A DNA stretch of 64,000 nt from Lachnospiraceae bacterium oral taxon 096 (GTDB lineage: Bacteria > Bacillota > Clostridia > Lachnospirales > Lachnospiraceae), in contig CP073340.1 of assembly GCA_018141845.1 (NCBI GenBank), positions 1,017,001-1,081,000 on the forward strand, written 5' to 3'. A model generated the notes under the pieces. That model ran no database searches. It saw only the letters and a program-made list of their open reading frames with translations, and was not told the DNA's origin. The position numbers and the translations under genes were made by a program. Below are positions 1 to 8,619 of the stretch, in pieces. Every line of letters starts with the position of its first letter. Within the stretch, counting starts at the first letter, position 1.

Positions 1-501
1 GATTTTGGCATGGCATTATTAAATTATGATGATATCACAGAAAATGCGATGATTAAGATTAAGTACAAGAATAGGCGAGAATATATTGAACCTTTTGCAA
101 TGATGATGGCCGAGCGTTTTCGAGGAAAAATTGAAAAAATGCAGATTGATTGTTTGATGCCTGTGCCTGTCCATAAGTCAAGACTTCGGGAGAGGGGATT
201 TAATCAGGCAGAAATTCTTGCCAACATTCTTGGAAGACAGTGGGATATTTTGGTGGATACAGAAACTTTATATCGAGAGAAAAAGACGGTGGCACAAAAG
301 GAGCTTACCCCACAGGAGAGATTAAAGAATTTGACAAAGGCCTTTGGGGCAAATCAGTTGAGGGAAGGTGTAAGAAACATTCTACTTGTCGATGATATCT
401 ACACCACAGGATCGACAATTGAGGCGTGTACAAGAGTGCTTCGTGCTAAGGGGGCAGAAAGGATTTACTATATCAGCATCTGTATTGGCAATGGGGCTTG
501 A
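1..501 (+). CDS. comF: ComF family phosphoribosyltransferase, 5' end cut by window
   Basis: The reading frame is open from base 1, so the first ATG at 10 is probably internal and the real start lies upstream. The visible part is the phosphoribosyltransferase domain of the ComF family, including the motif PVPVHKSRLRERGFNQAE and the PRPP-binding loop LLVDDIYTTGSTI near the C-terminus. The cysteine zinc finger usual at the N-terminus of ComF is not in the window. ComF homologues take part in DNA uptake during competence, and some related proteins are annotated as amidophosphoribosyltransferases. A general nucleotide or DNA metabolism role cannot be excluded, because competence genes are not visible here. 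The stop is followed by a weak hairpin and a T-rich run before rpmG. Confidence 0.88.
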   Translation, partial: DFGMALLNYDDITENAMIKIKYKNRREYIEPFAMMMAERFRGKIEKMQIDCLMPVPVHKSRLRERGFNQAEILANILGRQWDILVDTETLYREKKTVAQKELTPQERLKNLTKAFGANQLREGVRNILLVDDIYTTGSTIEACTRVLRAKGAERIYYISICIGNGA

Positions 502-540
502 CGGATGTTTTTGCCTGTGCTATAGTGGATGAGGTGACGA

Positions 541-564
541 GAGATTTTGAAGTCTTTTTTTTTT
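541..564 (+). terminator. possible weak terminator after comF
   Basis: A five-pair stem (AGATT against AGTCT with one G-T pair, loop TTGA) is followed by about ten T residues at 555-564. The stem is short, so this is tentative. It would separate comF from the rpmG-secE-nusG genes. Confidence 0.35.
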
Positions 565-622
565 GACTAAAATGATTTTGTGACACAACGATGTTTTTTA
601 AAAATTGATGGAGGTGGAGATT

Positions 623-772
623 ATGCGTACAAAGATTACACTTGCCTGCACAGAGTGCAAGCAGCGCAACTACAATACGACTAAGGATAAGAAAACTCAT
701 CCAGATCGTATGGAGACCAGCAAGTATTGCCGTTTCTGCAAGAAGCATACTGCACATAAAGAGACAAAGTAG
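623..772 (+). CDS. rpmG: 50S ribosomal protein L33
   Basis: A 49-residue protein beginning [20 protein letters not shown], the standard L33 sequence. It has two CxxC pairs (CTEC near residue 9 and CRFC near residue 36), so it is the zinc-binding C+ form. The ATG has a good ribosome binding site, GGAGGTGGAG, just upstream. L33 is a small protein of the large subunit near the E site. Placement immediately before secE and nusG is usual in Bacillota. Confidence 0.95.
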   Translation: MRTKITLACTECKQRNYNTTKDKKTHPDRMETSKYCRFCKKHTAHKETK

Positions 773-783
773 GAGATTCTATT

Positions 784-993
784 ATGGCAGATAAGAAGGA
801 AAAGAAGAGCACGAATGAGGAAAAAGGATTTTTCCAAGGCGTAAACAAGGAGTTTAAAAAAATTGTTTGGCCAACGAAGGACGATTTGGTAAAGCAGAGT
901 ATCGTGGTTGTTGCATCTTCCGTTGCATTGGGCGTTGTGATTTCAGCCATTGATTGGGTTTTCCAGATGGGCTTCGGTGTGATTTTTAAGTAA
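784..993 (+). CDS. secE: preprotein translocase subunit SecE
   Basis: A 69-residue protein with a charged N-terminus, the conserved amphipathic segment GVNKEFKKIVWPTKDDL, and one transmembrane helix at about residues 41-65. This is the short single-span SecE of Gram-positive bacteria. SecE clamps SecY in the membrane channel for protein export. The gene lies 11 bases after rpmG and 15 bases before nusG, the standard order. Confidence 0.95.
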   Translation: MADKKEKKSTNEEKGFFQGVNKEFKKIVWPTKDDLVKQSIVVVASSVALGVVISAIDWVFQMGFGVIFK

Positions 994-1008
994 GGATTGG
1001 GTGATCGT

Positions 1009-1542
1009 ATGGCGCAAGCACAATGGTATGTGGCTCATACTTATTCGGGCTACGAGAATAAAGTAAAGCTCGATATCGAGAAAACAATTGAAAATCGTGG
1101 CCTGCAAGATCAGATTCTTGAGGTTTGTGTTCCTTTGCAATCGGTAATCGAGATGAAAAACGGAGTGGAAAAGATATCAGACAAGAAGATGTTTCCAGGT
1201 TATGTACTCATCCATATGTTTATGAATGATGACACTTGGTATGTCGTGAGAAATACTCGTGGCGTAACGGGCTTCGTTGGTCCTGGCAGCAAGCCAGTTC
1301 CATTGACTCTAGAAGAGATGGAAAATTTAGGATTCGGTATTCCAGAGAGTGAAAAGAATCCAACACTTGTGGTCGACTTTGAAGTTGGCGATATGATTAC
1401 TGTGATTGCTGGTGCTTGGAAAGATACAGTGGCAGCAATTACCGCAGTCAATGAACACAAGAAGACAGTTGCAATTACGGTGGATCTCTTTGGTCGAGAG
1501 ACAAAGGTAGAAATCGGATTTGCAGATGTAAAGAAGATGTAA
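1009..1542 (+). CDS. nusG: transcription termination/antitermination factor NusG
   Basis: A 177-residue NusG. The N-terminal NGN domain contains AQWYVAHTYSGYENKVK and the FPGYVL-type segment MFPGYVLIHM. The C-terminal KOW domain covers roughly residues 120-177 (VGDMITVIAGAWKDT). NusG binds RNA polymerase and modulates pausing, Rho termination and coupling to the ribosome. I chose the ATG at 1009 because AAGGA lies 12 bases upstream. A TTG at 997 in the same frame would sit almost on the ribosome binding site and add four residues absent from the family. Confidence 0.95.
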   Translation: MAQAQWYVAHTYSGYENKVKLDIEKTIENRGLQDQILEVCVPLQSVIEMKNGVEKISDKKMFPGYVLIHMFMNDDTWYVVRNTRGVTGFVGPGSKPVPLTLEEMENLGFGIPESEKNPTLVVDFEVGDMITVIAGAWKDTVAAITAVNEHKKTVAITVDLFGRETKVEIGFADVKKM

Positions 1543-1637
1543 AGCATAGTTGCATTACATAAAAGAAACAGAGTAACAGGCTAAATTTAGCTAAAACGTG
1601 GGAGGGATTCCCCGAAATTACCACTAGGAGGTGCCAA

Positions 1638-2063
1638 ATGGCAAAGAAAGTTACAGGTTATATTAAATTGCAGATTCCTGCAGGCAAGGCAACACCAGCT
1701 CCACCTGTTGGTCCAGCACTTGGACAACACGGAGTAAATATCGTTGAGTTCACAAAGCAATTCAATGCAAGAACAGCAGATCAGGGTGATATGATTATCC
1801 CTGTTGTGATCACTGTTTATGCAGATAGAAGTTTTAGTTTCATTACAAAGACTCCTCCAGCTGCAGTATTACTGAAGAAGGCATGCAATATTAAGTCAGG
1901 TTCAGGTGTTCCAAACAAGACAAAGGTAGCATCAATCAGCAAGGCAGAGATCCAAAAGATCGCCGAGTTAAAGATGCCAGACTTAAATGCAGCAAGCATC
2001 GAAGCAGCAATGAGTATGATCGCTGGTACCGCACGTTCAATGGGTATCACAGTAGAAGACTAA
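1638..2063 (+). CDS. rplK: 50S ribosomal protein L11
   Basis: A 141-residue L11 of normal length. The N-terminal domain has the proline-rich [19 protein letters not shown] and the C-terminal 23S-rRNA-binding domain ends in [11 protein letters not shown]11 forms the GTPase-associated centre with 23S rRNA. The 95-base leader from nusG contains GTGGGAGGG and TACCAC segments that can pair around the ribosome binding site, resembling the leader often seen before rplK. L1 in such operons can repress its own mRNA; that part is family knowledge. Confidence 0.97.
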   Translation: MAKKVTGYIKLQIPAGKATPAPPVGPALGQHGVNIVEFTKQFNARTADQGDMIIPVVITVYADRSFSFITKTPPAAVLLKKACNIKSGSGVPNKTKVASISKAEIQKIAELKMPDLNAASIEAAMSMIAGTARSMGITVED

Positions 2064-2082
2064 TTTAGGAGGAAGATAAAGG

Positions 2083-2778
2083 ATGAAACACGGAAAGAAA
2101 TATATCGAAGCTGCTAAATTAGTAGATAGAGCAACATTATATGATGCTCCAGAGGCAATTGCACTCGTAAAGAAGGCAGCAACAGCAAAATTTGATGAGA
2201 CAGTAGAGTTACATATTCGTACAGGTTGTGACAGCCGTCACGCTGACCAGCAGGTTCGTGGTGCTGTTGTACTTCCACATGGAACAGGTAAGACAGTTCG
2301 CATCTTGGTTTTTGCAAAGGGACCTAAGGTAGACGAGGCAACAGCAGCAGGTGCTGATTTTGTCGGCGGTGAGGAGCTTATTCCAAAGATCCAAAACGAC
2401 GGATGGCTTGACTTTGATGTCGTTGTAGCTACACCAGATATGATGGGTGTTGTTGGTCGTCTTGGTAAGGTTCTCGGACCTAAGGGACTTATGCCAAACC
2501 CTAAGGCTGGTACAGTAACAATGGATGTTACGAAGGCTATTGCTGATATCAAGGCTGGTAAGGTTGAGTATCGTCTTGACAAATCAAACATCATTCATGT
2601 TCCAGTTGGAAAGGTTTCTTTCACTGAGGAGCAGCTTCAGGATAACTTCCAGGCATTGATCGATGCTGTAAACAAGGCTAAGCCAGGAACATTAAAGGGT
2701 GCTTACATGAAGAGCGTTATCTTAAGCTCAACAATGGGACCTGGAATTAGATTAAACACAGGTAAGCTCATGGGTTAA
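2083..2778 (+). CDS. rplA: 50S ribosomal protein L1
   Basis: A 231-residue L1 of the usual length with [18 protein letters not shown] and the C-terminal [13 protein letters not shown]1 binds the L1 stalk of 23S rRNA and, in other bacteria, represses translation of its own rplK-rplA mRNA. The start has AGGAGGAAGATAAAGG upstream and lies 19 bases after rplK. No clear terminator follows, only a 7-bp hairpin without a T run, so some transcription may continue into the rplJ leader. Confidence 0.97.
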   Translation: MKHGKKYIEAAKLVDRATLYDAPEAIALVKKAATAKFDETVELHIRTGCDSRHADQQVRGAVVLPHGTGKTVRILVFAKGPKVDEATAAGADFVGGEELIPKIQNDGWLDFDVVVATPDMMGVVGRLGKVLGPKGLMPNPKAGTVTMDVTKAIADIKAGKVEYRLDKSNIIHVPVGKVSFTEEQLQDNFQALIDAVNKAKPGTLKGAYMKSVILSSTMGPGIRLNTGKLMG

Positions 2779-2800
2779 TCCACTTTTTTAAGAAAGTGGC

Positions 2801-2829
2801 TTGACATCACATCAAAGTGATGTTAACAT
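2801..2829 (+). promoter_or_regulatory. promoter of rplJ-rplL with a spacer palindrome
   Basis: TTGACA at 2801-2806 and TAACAT at 2824-2829 are separated by 17 bases. Between them lies a perfect inverted repeat, ACATCAC (2804-2810) and GTGATGT (2817-2823), which could be a repressor site or a chance palindrome. It gives rplJL a promoter separate from rplKA. Confidence 0.6.
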
Positions 2830-2839
2830 ACAACAGTAT

Positions 2840-2951
2840 TGACTGCCTAAGACAGTAGGTGCCTACGGGCATAACAGAAATGGCCTACCGAGGAAAGTAT
2901 ATATTCACTGAGTGAATTCTGCCCTCTTGTCGAAAGCAAGAGGGCTTTTTT
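2840..2951 (+). ncRNA. ribosomal protein L10 leader with attenuator
   Basis: The region before rplJ carries the paired segments AGTAGGTGCCTACGGGC and GGCCTACCGAGG typical of the L10 leader. A strong hairpin follows, GCCCTCTTG (2921-2929) with CAAGAGGGC (2937-2945), then six T residues at 2946-2951. In Firmicutes the L10(L12)4 complex binds this leader and lowers expression of rplJL. The terminator hairpin suggests control by attenuation. Confidence 0.85.
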
Positions 2952-3000
2952 ACAGCCTCCCCGCAGGATATACGCAAATAATACAAGGAGGAAGAAACTA

Positions 3001-3495
3001 ATGGCAAAGATTGAATTAAAGCAGCCTGTTGTTCAAGAGATCACTGATCTTTTAAACGGTGCAGCGACAGCAGTTGTCGTTGATTATCGTGGTCTTACTG
3101 TAGAGCAGGATACAAGACTTCGTAAGGCTTTGAGAGAAGCTGGTGTGACTTATAAGGTATATAAGAACACAATGATTCGTCTTGCGACAAAGGGAACAGA
3201 GTTTGAGGCTCTCGATCCTGATCTTGAAGGACCTACAGCACTTGCAGTATCTAAGGATGATGCAACAGCAGCAGCTAGAGTTCTTTTCAATTTCGCAAAG
3301 ACAGCTGACAAGCTTGAATTAAAGGCAGGTATCGTTGAGGGTGTATATTATGACACTAACGGTATTAAGGCAATCGCTGCAATCCCTTCAAAGGAAGAGC
3401 TTCTTGGAAGACTTCTTGGAAGTATGCAGTCCCCTATTACAAACTTCGCTCGTGTGCTTAATCAGATCGCTGAGAAGACACCAGCAGAGGCTTAA
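3001..3495 (+). CDS. rplJ: 50S ribosomal protein L10
   Basis: A 164-residue L10 with the N-terminal rRNA-binding domain ([29 protein letters not shown]) and a C-terminal helix that holds L7/L12 dimers. The ATG follows an AAGGAGGAAG ribosome binding site. It is the first gene after the L10 leader, so it is probably under negative feedback by its own protein. The gene is intact and of normal length. Confidence 0.97.
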   Translation: MAKIELKQPVVQEITDLLNGAATAVVVDYRGLTVEQDTRLRKALREAGVTYKVYKNTMIRLATKGTEFEALDPDLEGPTALAVSKDDATAAARVLFNFAKTADKLELKAGIVEGVYYDTNGIKAIAAIPSKEELLGRLLGSMQSPITNFARVLNQIAEKTPAEA

Positions 3496-3542
3496 TAAAA
3501 AAATTAGATCATATCAATAAATATCAAATGGAGGATATCATA

Positions 3543-3917
3543 ATGGCAAAGTTGACAACTGCAGAGTTTATCGATGCAATTAAGGAATTATCAGTATTAG
3601 AGCTCAACGAGCTTGTAAAGGCTTGTGAGGAAGAGTTTGGCGTTTCAGCAGCAGCTGGCGTTGTAGTAGCAGCAGGTGCAGCAGGTGGTGCAGCAGTTGA
3701 GGAGAAGACAGAGTTCGATGTAGAGCTTACAGAAGTTGGTGATCAGAAGGTTAAGGTTATCAAGGTTGTTCGTGAGGCTACAGGTCTTGGACTTAAGGAA
3801 GCAAAGGATGTTGTTGATGGAGCTCCTAAGGTTCTTAAGACAGAGGTTTCTAAGGAAGAGGCTGAGAACATCAAGAAGCAGCTTGAGGAAGTTGGAGCTA
3901 AGGTTACTCTTAAGTAA
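3543..3917 (+). CDS. rplL: 50S ribosomal protein L7/L12
   Basis: A 124-residue L7/L12: N-terminal dimerisation domain ([19 protein letters not shown]), Ala/Gly-rich hinge, and C-terminal factor-binding domain ([19 protein letters not shown]). It recruits translation GTPases such as EF-Tu and EF-G. The start at 3543 is preferred over ATG 3528 because GGAGG at 3530-3534 lies just upstream of it. A terminator follows, so the operon ends here and does not continue into rpoB as in many bacteria. Confidence 0.97.
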   Translation: MAKLTTAEFIDAIKELSVLELNELVKACEEEFGVSAAAGVVVAAGAAGGAAVEEKTEFDVELTEVGDQKVKVIKVVREATGLGLKEAKDVVDGAPKVLKTEVSKEEAENIKKQLEEVGAKVTLK

Positions 3918-3978
3918 TTTGGCTTTAAATTGCATAAAGTATAGCACTATTGAGTTAGTGGTTATATAAGTTGTAAGG

Positions 3979-4018
3979 CACATCATAATTTCACTGGTTA
4001 GTGATTATGATGTGTTTT
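3979..4018 (+). terminator. terminator after rplL
   Basis: An 11-bp perfect stem, CACATCATAAT (3979-3989) with ATTATGATGTG (4004-4014), has an inner CACT/AGTG pair. It is followed by only four T residues. Confidence 0.7.
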
Positions 4019-4087
4019 GCGTTATATATACTTTTTCGATTAGTACAGATGACGGAAGATATCAATCTAAATTTTATAGAATATTAG

Positions 4088-4126
4088 AAAAGGGGATGTC
4101 GCACATTAGTGTGACACCCCCTTTTT
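4088..4126. terminator. bidirectional terminator between rplL and the FNT gene
   Basis: AAAAGGGG-ATGTCGCAC pairs with GTGTGACACCCCCTTTT around a four-base ATTA loop. A-rich and T-rich flanks allow it to work in both directions. It lies directly after the stop of the minus-strand gene. Confidence 0.85.
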
Positions 4127-4129
4127 CTT

Positions 4130-4888
4130 TTATTTGGTTGATTTTAATAAGTAAAATCCACCGCCGACAATGACACCGCCACCAATCCAGTTTCCAATGG
4201 TTACTGGAATGAGATTTTTAAGTGCATCGGCAACAGAGATGTGAACTTCTGGGGAAATAAGACCAACAGCATAGACAGTCATATTGGCAATGCTGTGTTC
4301 AAATCCAGAAGTGATAAAAGCAAAGAGACACATAAAAGTCATCAAAATCTTTGCAGAATCATCATTGGTTCTAAAGCCAGATAAAACGGCAAGGCAAACG
4401 AGAATATTACAGAGAATGCCTTTGCAAACTAAGGCCAAAAATGGAGCGGATGCCTTGGCCATGGCTGTCTTCTCATAAAAGCTTGCCAAATCACCCTTAA
4501 CCAGTCCACTTCCGACATAGAGAAGGGCAAGAATAATTCCGCCGATCAAGTTTCCAATCCAGCAAATGCACCATAGTTTGATGGCATCGCTGACTTTGAC
4601 ATCTTTTCTTAGAATGCCAATGGTCATGACCATGTTGTTGCCAGTAAAGAGATCAACACCCATAATGATAACCAGTGAAAGTGCGATGGCAAAAGAAACG
4701 CCCATCAGAATCTTTTGTGATGGCAGGTTTGCAGTGAGTGATCCGATGGTGAAAATCAGAAGAATTCCAATTCCGATAAACATTCCAGCGAATGCAGAGC
4801 TGATCAAGTACTTCAAGATACTGGAGTTGAGAACACCCATCTTTTTCTTTGAAGCCAGACCGATTTTTTCAAGTGTTTCGTCGTACAT
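4130..4888 (-). CDS. formate/nitrite transporter (FNT) family channel
   Basis: A 252-residue membrane protein with about six hydrophobic helices and the FNT signature GVDLFTGNNMVMT in the second half-helix region. The FNT family (FocA, NirC, HSC) forms pentameric channels for formate, nitrite, hydrosulfide or lactate. Substrate cannot be read from sequence alone. In a fermenting anaerobe with a hydrogenase nearby formate is plausible, but pflB is not present. It has its own minus-strand promoter (4927-4955) and a GAGGAGA ribosome binding site, and it shares a bidirectional terminator at its end. Confidence 0.9.
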   Translation of the reverse strand: MYDETLEKIGLASKKKMGVLNSSILKYLISSAFAGMFIGIGILLIFTIGSLTANLPSQKILMGVSFAIALSLVIIMGVDLFTGNNMVMTIGILRKDVKVSDAIKLWCICWIGNLIGGIILALLYVGSGLVKGDLASFYEKTAMAKASAPFLALVCKGILCNILVCLAVLSGFRTNDDSAKILMTFMCLFAFITSGFEHSIANMTVYAVGLISPEVHISVADALKNLIPVTIGNWIGGGVIVGGGFYLLKSTK

Positions 4889-4926
4889 ACTGTAATCTCC
4901 TCAATGAATAATTTTGTAACCAATGT

Positions 4927-4955
4927 ATTATATATGATAAATAAAAAATTATCAA
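4927..4955 (-). promoter_or_regulatory. promoter of the FNT gene
   Basis: Read on the minus strand, TTGATA (4955-4950) and TATAAT (4932-4927) are 17 bases apart. The -10 lies about 40 bases before the start codon. Confidence 0.7.
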
Positions 4956-5038
4956 GAAAAATTGAAAATTTACGATTTTTATGCCAAAATGATAGTACAA
5001 TATTGTTGTTGTGGACAGGAGAAAGGAGAGGGGAGAGT

Positions 5039-6313
5039 ATGTTTAAATTTTGGGGAGGGAAAAAGCAACTGGAAAGACAGACCATGCAATATTGGGAAGA
5101 TACATCCTATATGCTTGGCCTTGTTCATCCAAAATATGATTACATATTGGATGAGAATGTATTTGAGAGGATTCGAAATATTGAGGATGTGACATTGCAG
5201 GCAAGAAGTCTTCCATCTGAGGAAAATCCAGGGAGATTATTGATTTCTTATCATGGAGAAGAATATGAGCTTGAGTTTGAGTATGGGGAGTATGAGGCAA
5301 AGGACTTACTGAATGTTTGCACCTTGCAATTTTTCACCAAAGAGGAAATGGCATTATTGGAACAATCGAAATATGCATTGACCACAGCAATGAAGTTTGG
5401 AAAAAAATTTGAAGATGCCTATCAGTTGCAGGTAAAGATTTTATATGCAATGATTGGACTGGAGAGCATTGCAATTTATGATGAGAGTGCGGAGTATATT
5501 ATGAATCGAAGATGGGCAGAAATTTTTATTCAGTCTGAAGTCGGAGCACTCTATAACAATCTCTATCATGTCCAAGCGGTGGTCAAAGGCGATAAGTTGT
5601 GGTTACACACTCATGGACTCAGTCGCTGTGGCGTAGATGAATTGGAGATTTTAAATGTAAATAAGAAAGACTACAGTGCATATTATAGCTTGCTCACTGT
5701 GTATGCAAGTCACAAATTAGATGGAAATACAGAAAATACCATTTATATTGGAGTTGATACCAATGGAAAGGAAATTGTTGTCAGAGCATTGCCGTGGACA
5801 GAAGCTTTGAATTACTATCCAAAGAATGTTCTTGGTGGAATAGCTGATCGCCAAGAAAGTCACAATACACAGTCGAGGGTGCTCTTTTTTGTGGATGAGG
5901 AAAATGAAGAGGAGCAGGAGCTTCACCATGTCAGTGAAAATATAGATGAGTTAGAAAAGGATGTTCTCTACTATTGGAGTAATGAGTTGACAGAAAAGAC
6001 CTATAAACTTGCCAGAGAGCGATTTTCTTATGTTATCCGTGCACTAAAAGAAGGAATAGAAGTGAGAATTAAGGTTCTCTTTCGGGGGGAGAGTCAGGAG
6101 GAGATTGTCTGGGTTAAGGCGGAGCGATTCTTGGAAGAGGAGCAGACCATTGTGGGTACCTTGGCCAATCATCTGTTTTTTTCTAGGGAGTTTGATATGG
6201 GCGATGAGATGATTTGTCCCATCAAGAGTTTAGTGGACTGGACCATTTGCTTAGGTAAATTTTATATTCATCCAGACAGTGCCTATGTATTGGATTTATA
6301 TAGAAATACTTGA
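5039..6313 (+). CDS. uncharacterised protein, DUF4026/DUF2314-like
   Basis: A 424-residue soluble protein without a signal peptide or membrane segment. It resembles DUF4026 proteins: a middle segment with LWLHTHGLSRCGVDELEIL and a C-terminal part rich in charged residues that looks like the DUF2314 fold (EEIVWVKAERF ... GTLANHLFF). The function of these families is unknown. I chose the ATG at 5039 because AGGAGAGGGGAG lies directly upstream; the frame is open back to 4904 but without a ribosome binding site there. It is divergent from the FNT gene and 96 bases upstream of the hydrogenase. Confidence 0.65.
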   Translation: MFKFWGGKKQLERQTMQYWEDTSYMLGLVHPKYDYILDENVFERIRNIEDVTLQARSLPSEENPGRLLISYHGEEYELEFEYGEYEAKDLLNVCTLQFFTKEEMALLEQSKYALTTAMKFGKKFEDAYQLQVKILYAMIGLESIAIYDESAEYIMNRRWAEIFIQSEVGALYNNLYHVQAVVKGDKLWLHTHGLSRCGVDELEILNVNKKDYSAYYSLLTVYASHKLDGNTENTIYIGVDTNGKEIVVRALPWTEALNYYPKNVLGGIADRQESHNTQSRVLFFVDEENEEEQELHHVSENIDELEKDVLYYWSNELTEKTYKLARERFSYVIRALKEGIEVRIKVLFRGESQEEIVWVKAERFLEEEQTIVGTLANHLFFSREFDMGDEMICPIKSLVDWTICLGKFYIHPDSAYVLDLYRNT

Positions 6314-6409
6314 TAGGGAGAGGAAAAGTACTATATAAAATGTGCAAAGTATGTTAATCTGTTCTTGTAATGTGTAATGCTCAAAATTATATTTTATGGA
6401 GGAAGCAAA

Positions 6410-7933
6410 GTGAGAGGAATTGATACGAGAATTAGGGAGATTCGCCGCCGAATTTTTCGTGAGGTTGCGAGAATGGCCTACCACACAGAATGGCCTGTGG
6501 ACAAAAGAATGGAGGAGTTGCCATATAAGATTATTCCTGGGGAAGTGGGAAGCTTTCGAAGTGATGTCTTTTTGGAGAGAGCTATAGTGGGAGAAAGACT
6601 TCGTCTAGCTATGGGGCTTTCTTGCCGAGATGCAGGAGATCACAATAAAATTTCGGAAAATGTTGAGGCAGCGAACAAGCCAGAAACTTATTATACACCA
6701 CCGCTCATCAATGTGATTAAGTTTGCTTGCAATGCCTGTGCAGAAAAAAGAGTCTATGTGACGGATGGTTGTCAGGGATGTTTGGCTCACCCTTGTACAG
6801 AAGTTTGTCCAAAGAAGTGTGTAAGTCTTGACCGAACCAATGGTCGTTCACATATTGACCAGGATGTTTGTATTAAATGTGGAAAATGTGCAGAAATTTG
6901 TCCATATCACGCCATTATTAAGCAGGAAAGACCATGTGCGGCCGCCTGTGGTATGGATGCCATTCATTCCGATCAATATGGAAAGGCTGACATTGACTAT
7001 GATCGATGCGTTTCCTGTGGACAATGTTTGGTTAACTGCCCGTTTGGTGCCATTGCGGATAAGTCACAGATTTTCCAAGTTATTCGTGCTATTCAATCAG
7101 GTGAGAAGATTTATGCGGCCTTTGCACCTGCATTCGTCGGACAATTTGGTGCAAAGGTAACGCCAGGAAAGATTCGAAAGGCAATGAAACAACTTGGATT
7201 TACAGATGTCGTTGAGGTGGCGATTGGTGCCGATTTATGTGCAACACAGGAGGCAGAGGATTTCTTAGAGGAAGTTCCAGAAAAGCTTAAATTTATGGCA
7301 ACTTCTTGCTGTCCAGCATGGTCTTCAATGGCAAAGAAGCTCTTTCCTGATATGAAGGACAATATTTCTATGGCACTTACACCAATGACTCTGACAGCAA
7401 GGTTAATTAAATTGCAAAATGAAGATGCCAAGGTGGTCTTTATTGGACCTTGCTCGGCAAAGAAGTTAGAGGCAATGAGAAAGAGTGTTCGCTCAGAAGT
7501 TGATTTTGTACTGACATTTGAGGAAATGATGGGAATTTTTGAGGCAAAGCATATTGATATGTCACAGATTGAAGAGGATCCAGATGGTGTCAATGATGTA
7601 TCTGTGGATGGAAGAAATTTTGCTGTCTCTGGTGGTGTGGCCACAGCCGTTGTCGATGTCATCAAAAATACACATCCTGATATGGTGGTCAAGACAGAAA
7701 AAGCCGAGGGACTTCGTGATTGTAGGAAATTATTGACAATGGCAAAGGCAGGAAAGTATGATGGATATTTGTTGGAAGGTATGGGTTGCCCTGGGGGATG
7801 TGTTGCAGGGCCAGGAACCATGCAAGCCATCAATAAGTCCGCAGCGGCAGTGAAACTCTATGCTTCCAAGGCCAGTCATATTAATGCCAATGCGACAGAA
7901 CATGTCAAGGAATTGGACAAGTTAACTTATTAA
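6410..7933 (+). CDS. monomeric [FeFe] hydrogenase, group-B-like
   Basis: A 507-residue iron-sulfur protein. The N-terminal part has several ferredoxin-type clusters (CIKCGKCAEICP, CVSCGQCLVNCP and further cysteines). The C-terminal H-cluster domain has the three motifs TSCCPAW (298-304), GPCSAKK with Cys348, and CPGGC (460-464). The second motif lacks the MPC form of group A enzymes, which points to group B. The enzyme would interconvert protons and H2, but the physiological direction and partner are unknown. Maturases HydEFG are not in the window. GTG 6410 is chosen because GGAGG at 6398-6402 is seven bases upstream; an ATG at 6377 lies before that site. Confidence 0.88.
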   Translation: MRGIDTRIREIRRRIFREVARMAYHTEWPVDKRMEELPYKIIPGEVGSFRSDVFLERAIVGERLRLAMGLSCRDAGDHNKISENVEAANKPETYYTPPLINVIKFACNACAEKRVYVTDGCQGCLAHPCTEVCPKKCVSLDRTNGRSHIDQDVCIKCGKCAEICPYHAIIKQERPCAAACGMDAIHSDQYGKADIDYDRCVSCGQCLVNCPFGAIADKSQIFQVIRAIQSGEKIYAAFAPAFVGQFGAKVTPGKIRKAMKQLGFTDVVEVAIGADLCATQEAEDFLEEVPEKLKFMATSCCPAWSSMAKKLFPDMKDNISMALTPMTLTARLIKLQNEDAKVVFIGPCSAKKLEAMRKSVRSEVDFVLTFEEMMGIFEAKHIDMSQIEEDPDGVNDVSVDGRNFAVSGGVATAVVDVIKNTHPDMVVKTEKAEGLRDCRKLLTMAKAGKYDGYLLEGMGCPGGCVAGPGTMQAINKSAAAVKLYASKASHINANATEHVKELDKLTY

Positions 7934-7937
7934 TCTA

Positions 7938-7966
7938 TTGACAGGCACATATAATGTAGATATAAT
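7938..7966 (+). promoter_or_regulatory. promoter of the str operon
   Basis: A consensus promoter: TTGACA (7938-7943), 17 bases, TATAAT (7961-7966). It starts right after the hydrogenase stop and leaves a leader of about 75 bases before rpsL, as expected for a highly expressed ribosomal operon. Confidence 0.9.
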
Positions 7967-8046
7967 AGTATGGCGTGTAAATACAGGACACGCAATTCAG
8001 CTGAAAAACAGCAACCGCAGAGAATATTACAAGGAGGTAAGAAGGA

Positions 8047-8466
8047 ATGCCAACATTTAATCAGCTAGTAAAGAAGGGCAGACAGACTTCAGAGAGAAAG
8101 TCAACAGCGCCAGCTCTTCAGAAGGGCTTTAATTCCCTTCACAAGAAGGCAACAGATGTGTCTGCACCTCAAAAGAGAGGCGTATGTACAGCTGTAAAGA
8201 CAGCTACACCTAAGAAGCCAAACTCAGCTCTTCGTAAGATTGCCAGAGTTCGCCTTTCAAACGGTATCGAGGTAACCAGCTACATTCCAGGTGAGGGACA
8301 TAACTTACAGGAGCATAGCGTAGTACTTATCCGTGGAGGAAGAGTAAAAGACTTGCCAGGTACAAGATATCACATTATTCGTGGTACATTGGATACTGCA
8401 GGTGTTGCAAACAGAAAGCAGGCTCGTTCAAAGTACGGTGCTAAGAGACCAAAAGACAAGAAGTAA
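8047..8466 (+). CDS. rpsL: 30S ribosomal protein S12
   Basis: A 139-residue S12 with [20 protein letters not shown] and [15 protein letters not shown]. These are the conserved loops at the decoding centre whose Lys residues (in KKPNS and in GRVKDLP) are the usual sites of streptomycin-resistance mutations. Both Lys are present, so the sequence appears wild type. The ribosome binding site AAGGAGG is strong. Confidence 0.97.
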   Translation: MPTFNQLVKKGRQTSERKSTAPALQKGFNSLHKKATDVSAPQKRGVCTAVKTATPKKPNSALRKIARVRLSNGIEVTSYIPGEGHNLQEHSVVLIRGGRVKDLPGTRYHIIRGTLDTAGVANRKQARSKYGAKRPKDKK

Positions 8467-8619
8467 TTGTAGTATTAGAAAAAGTAATATAGTGCCGGAT
8501 TGTAATTAATCTGTAGGTTGCAGGTTATCTATAGACCGAGCACGAGGCGCACGCTGAGCGTGTGAGTACTGAAGATCTAATAGCCAGTTAATGGCAATCA
8601 TATTAAGGAGGGAAGTAAC
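8467..8619 (+). other. rpsL-rpsG intercistronic leader with hairpin
   Basis: This 153-base gap is long for a str operon. It contains a GC-rich hairpin, CGCACGC (8548-8554), loop TGA, GCGTGTG (8558-8564), followed by the strong ribosome binding site AAGGAGGG. In other bacteria S7 represses its operon by binding this interval. That function here is inference. Confidence 0.45.

Noticed and set aside
2779..2799. CCACTTT/AAAGTGG hairpin as a terminator of rplKA
   Set aside because: No T run follows; the sequence runs directly into a promoter -35 box.
4904..5038. Upstream extension of the DUF4026-like gene to ATG 4904
   Set aside because: No ribosome binding site there and the extension overlaps the FNT promoter; the site at 5039 is much better.
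7111..7833. Long minus-strand open frame opposite the hydrogenase
   Set aside because: It is a shadow of the coding strand, with no ribosome binding site and no recognisable protein.
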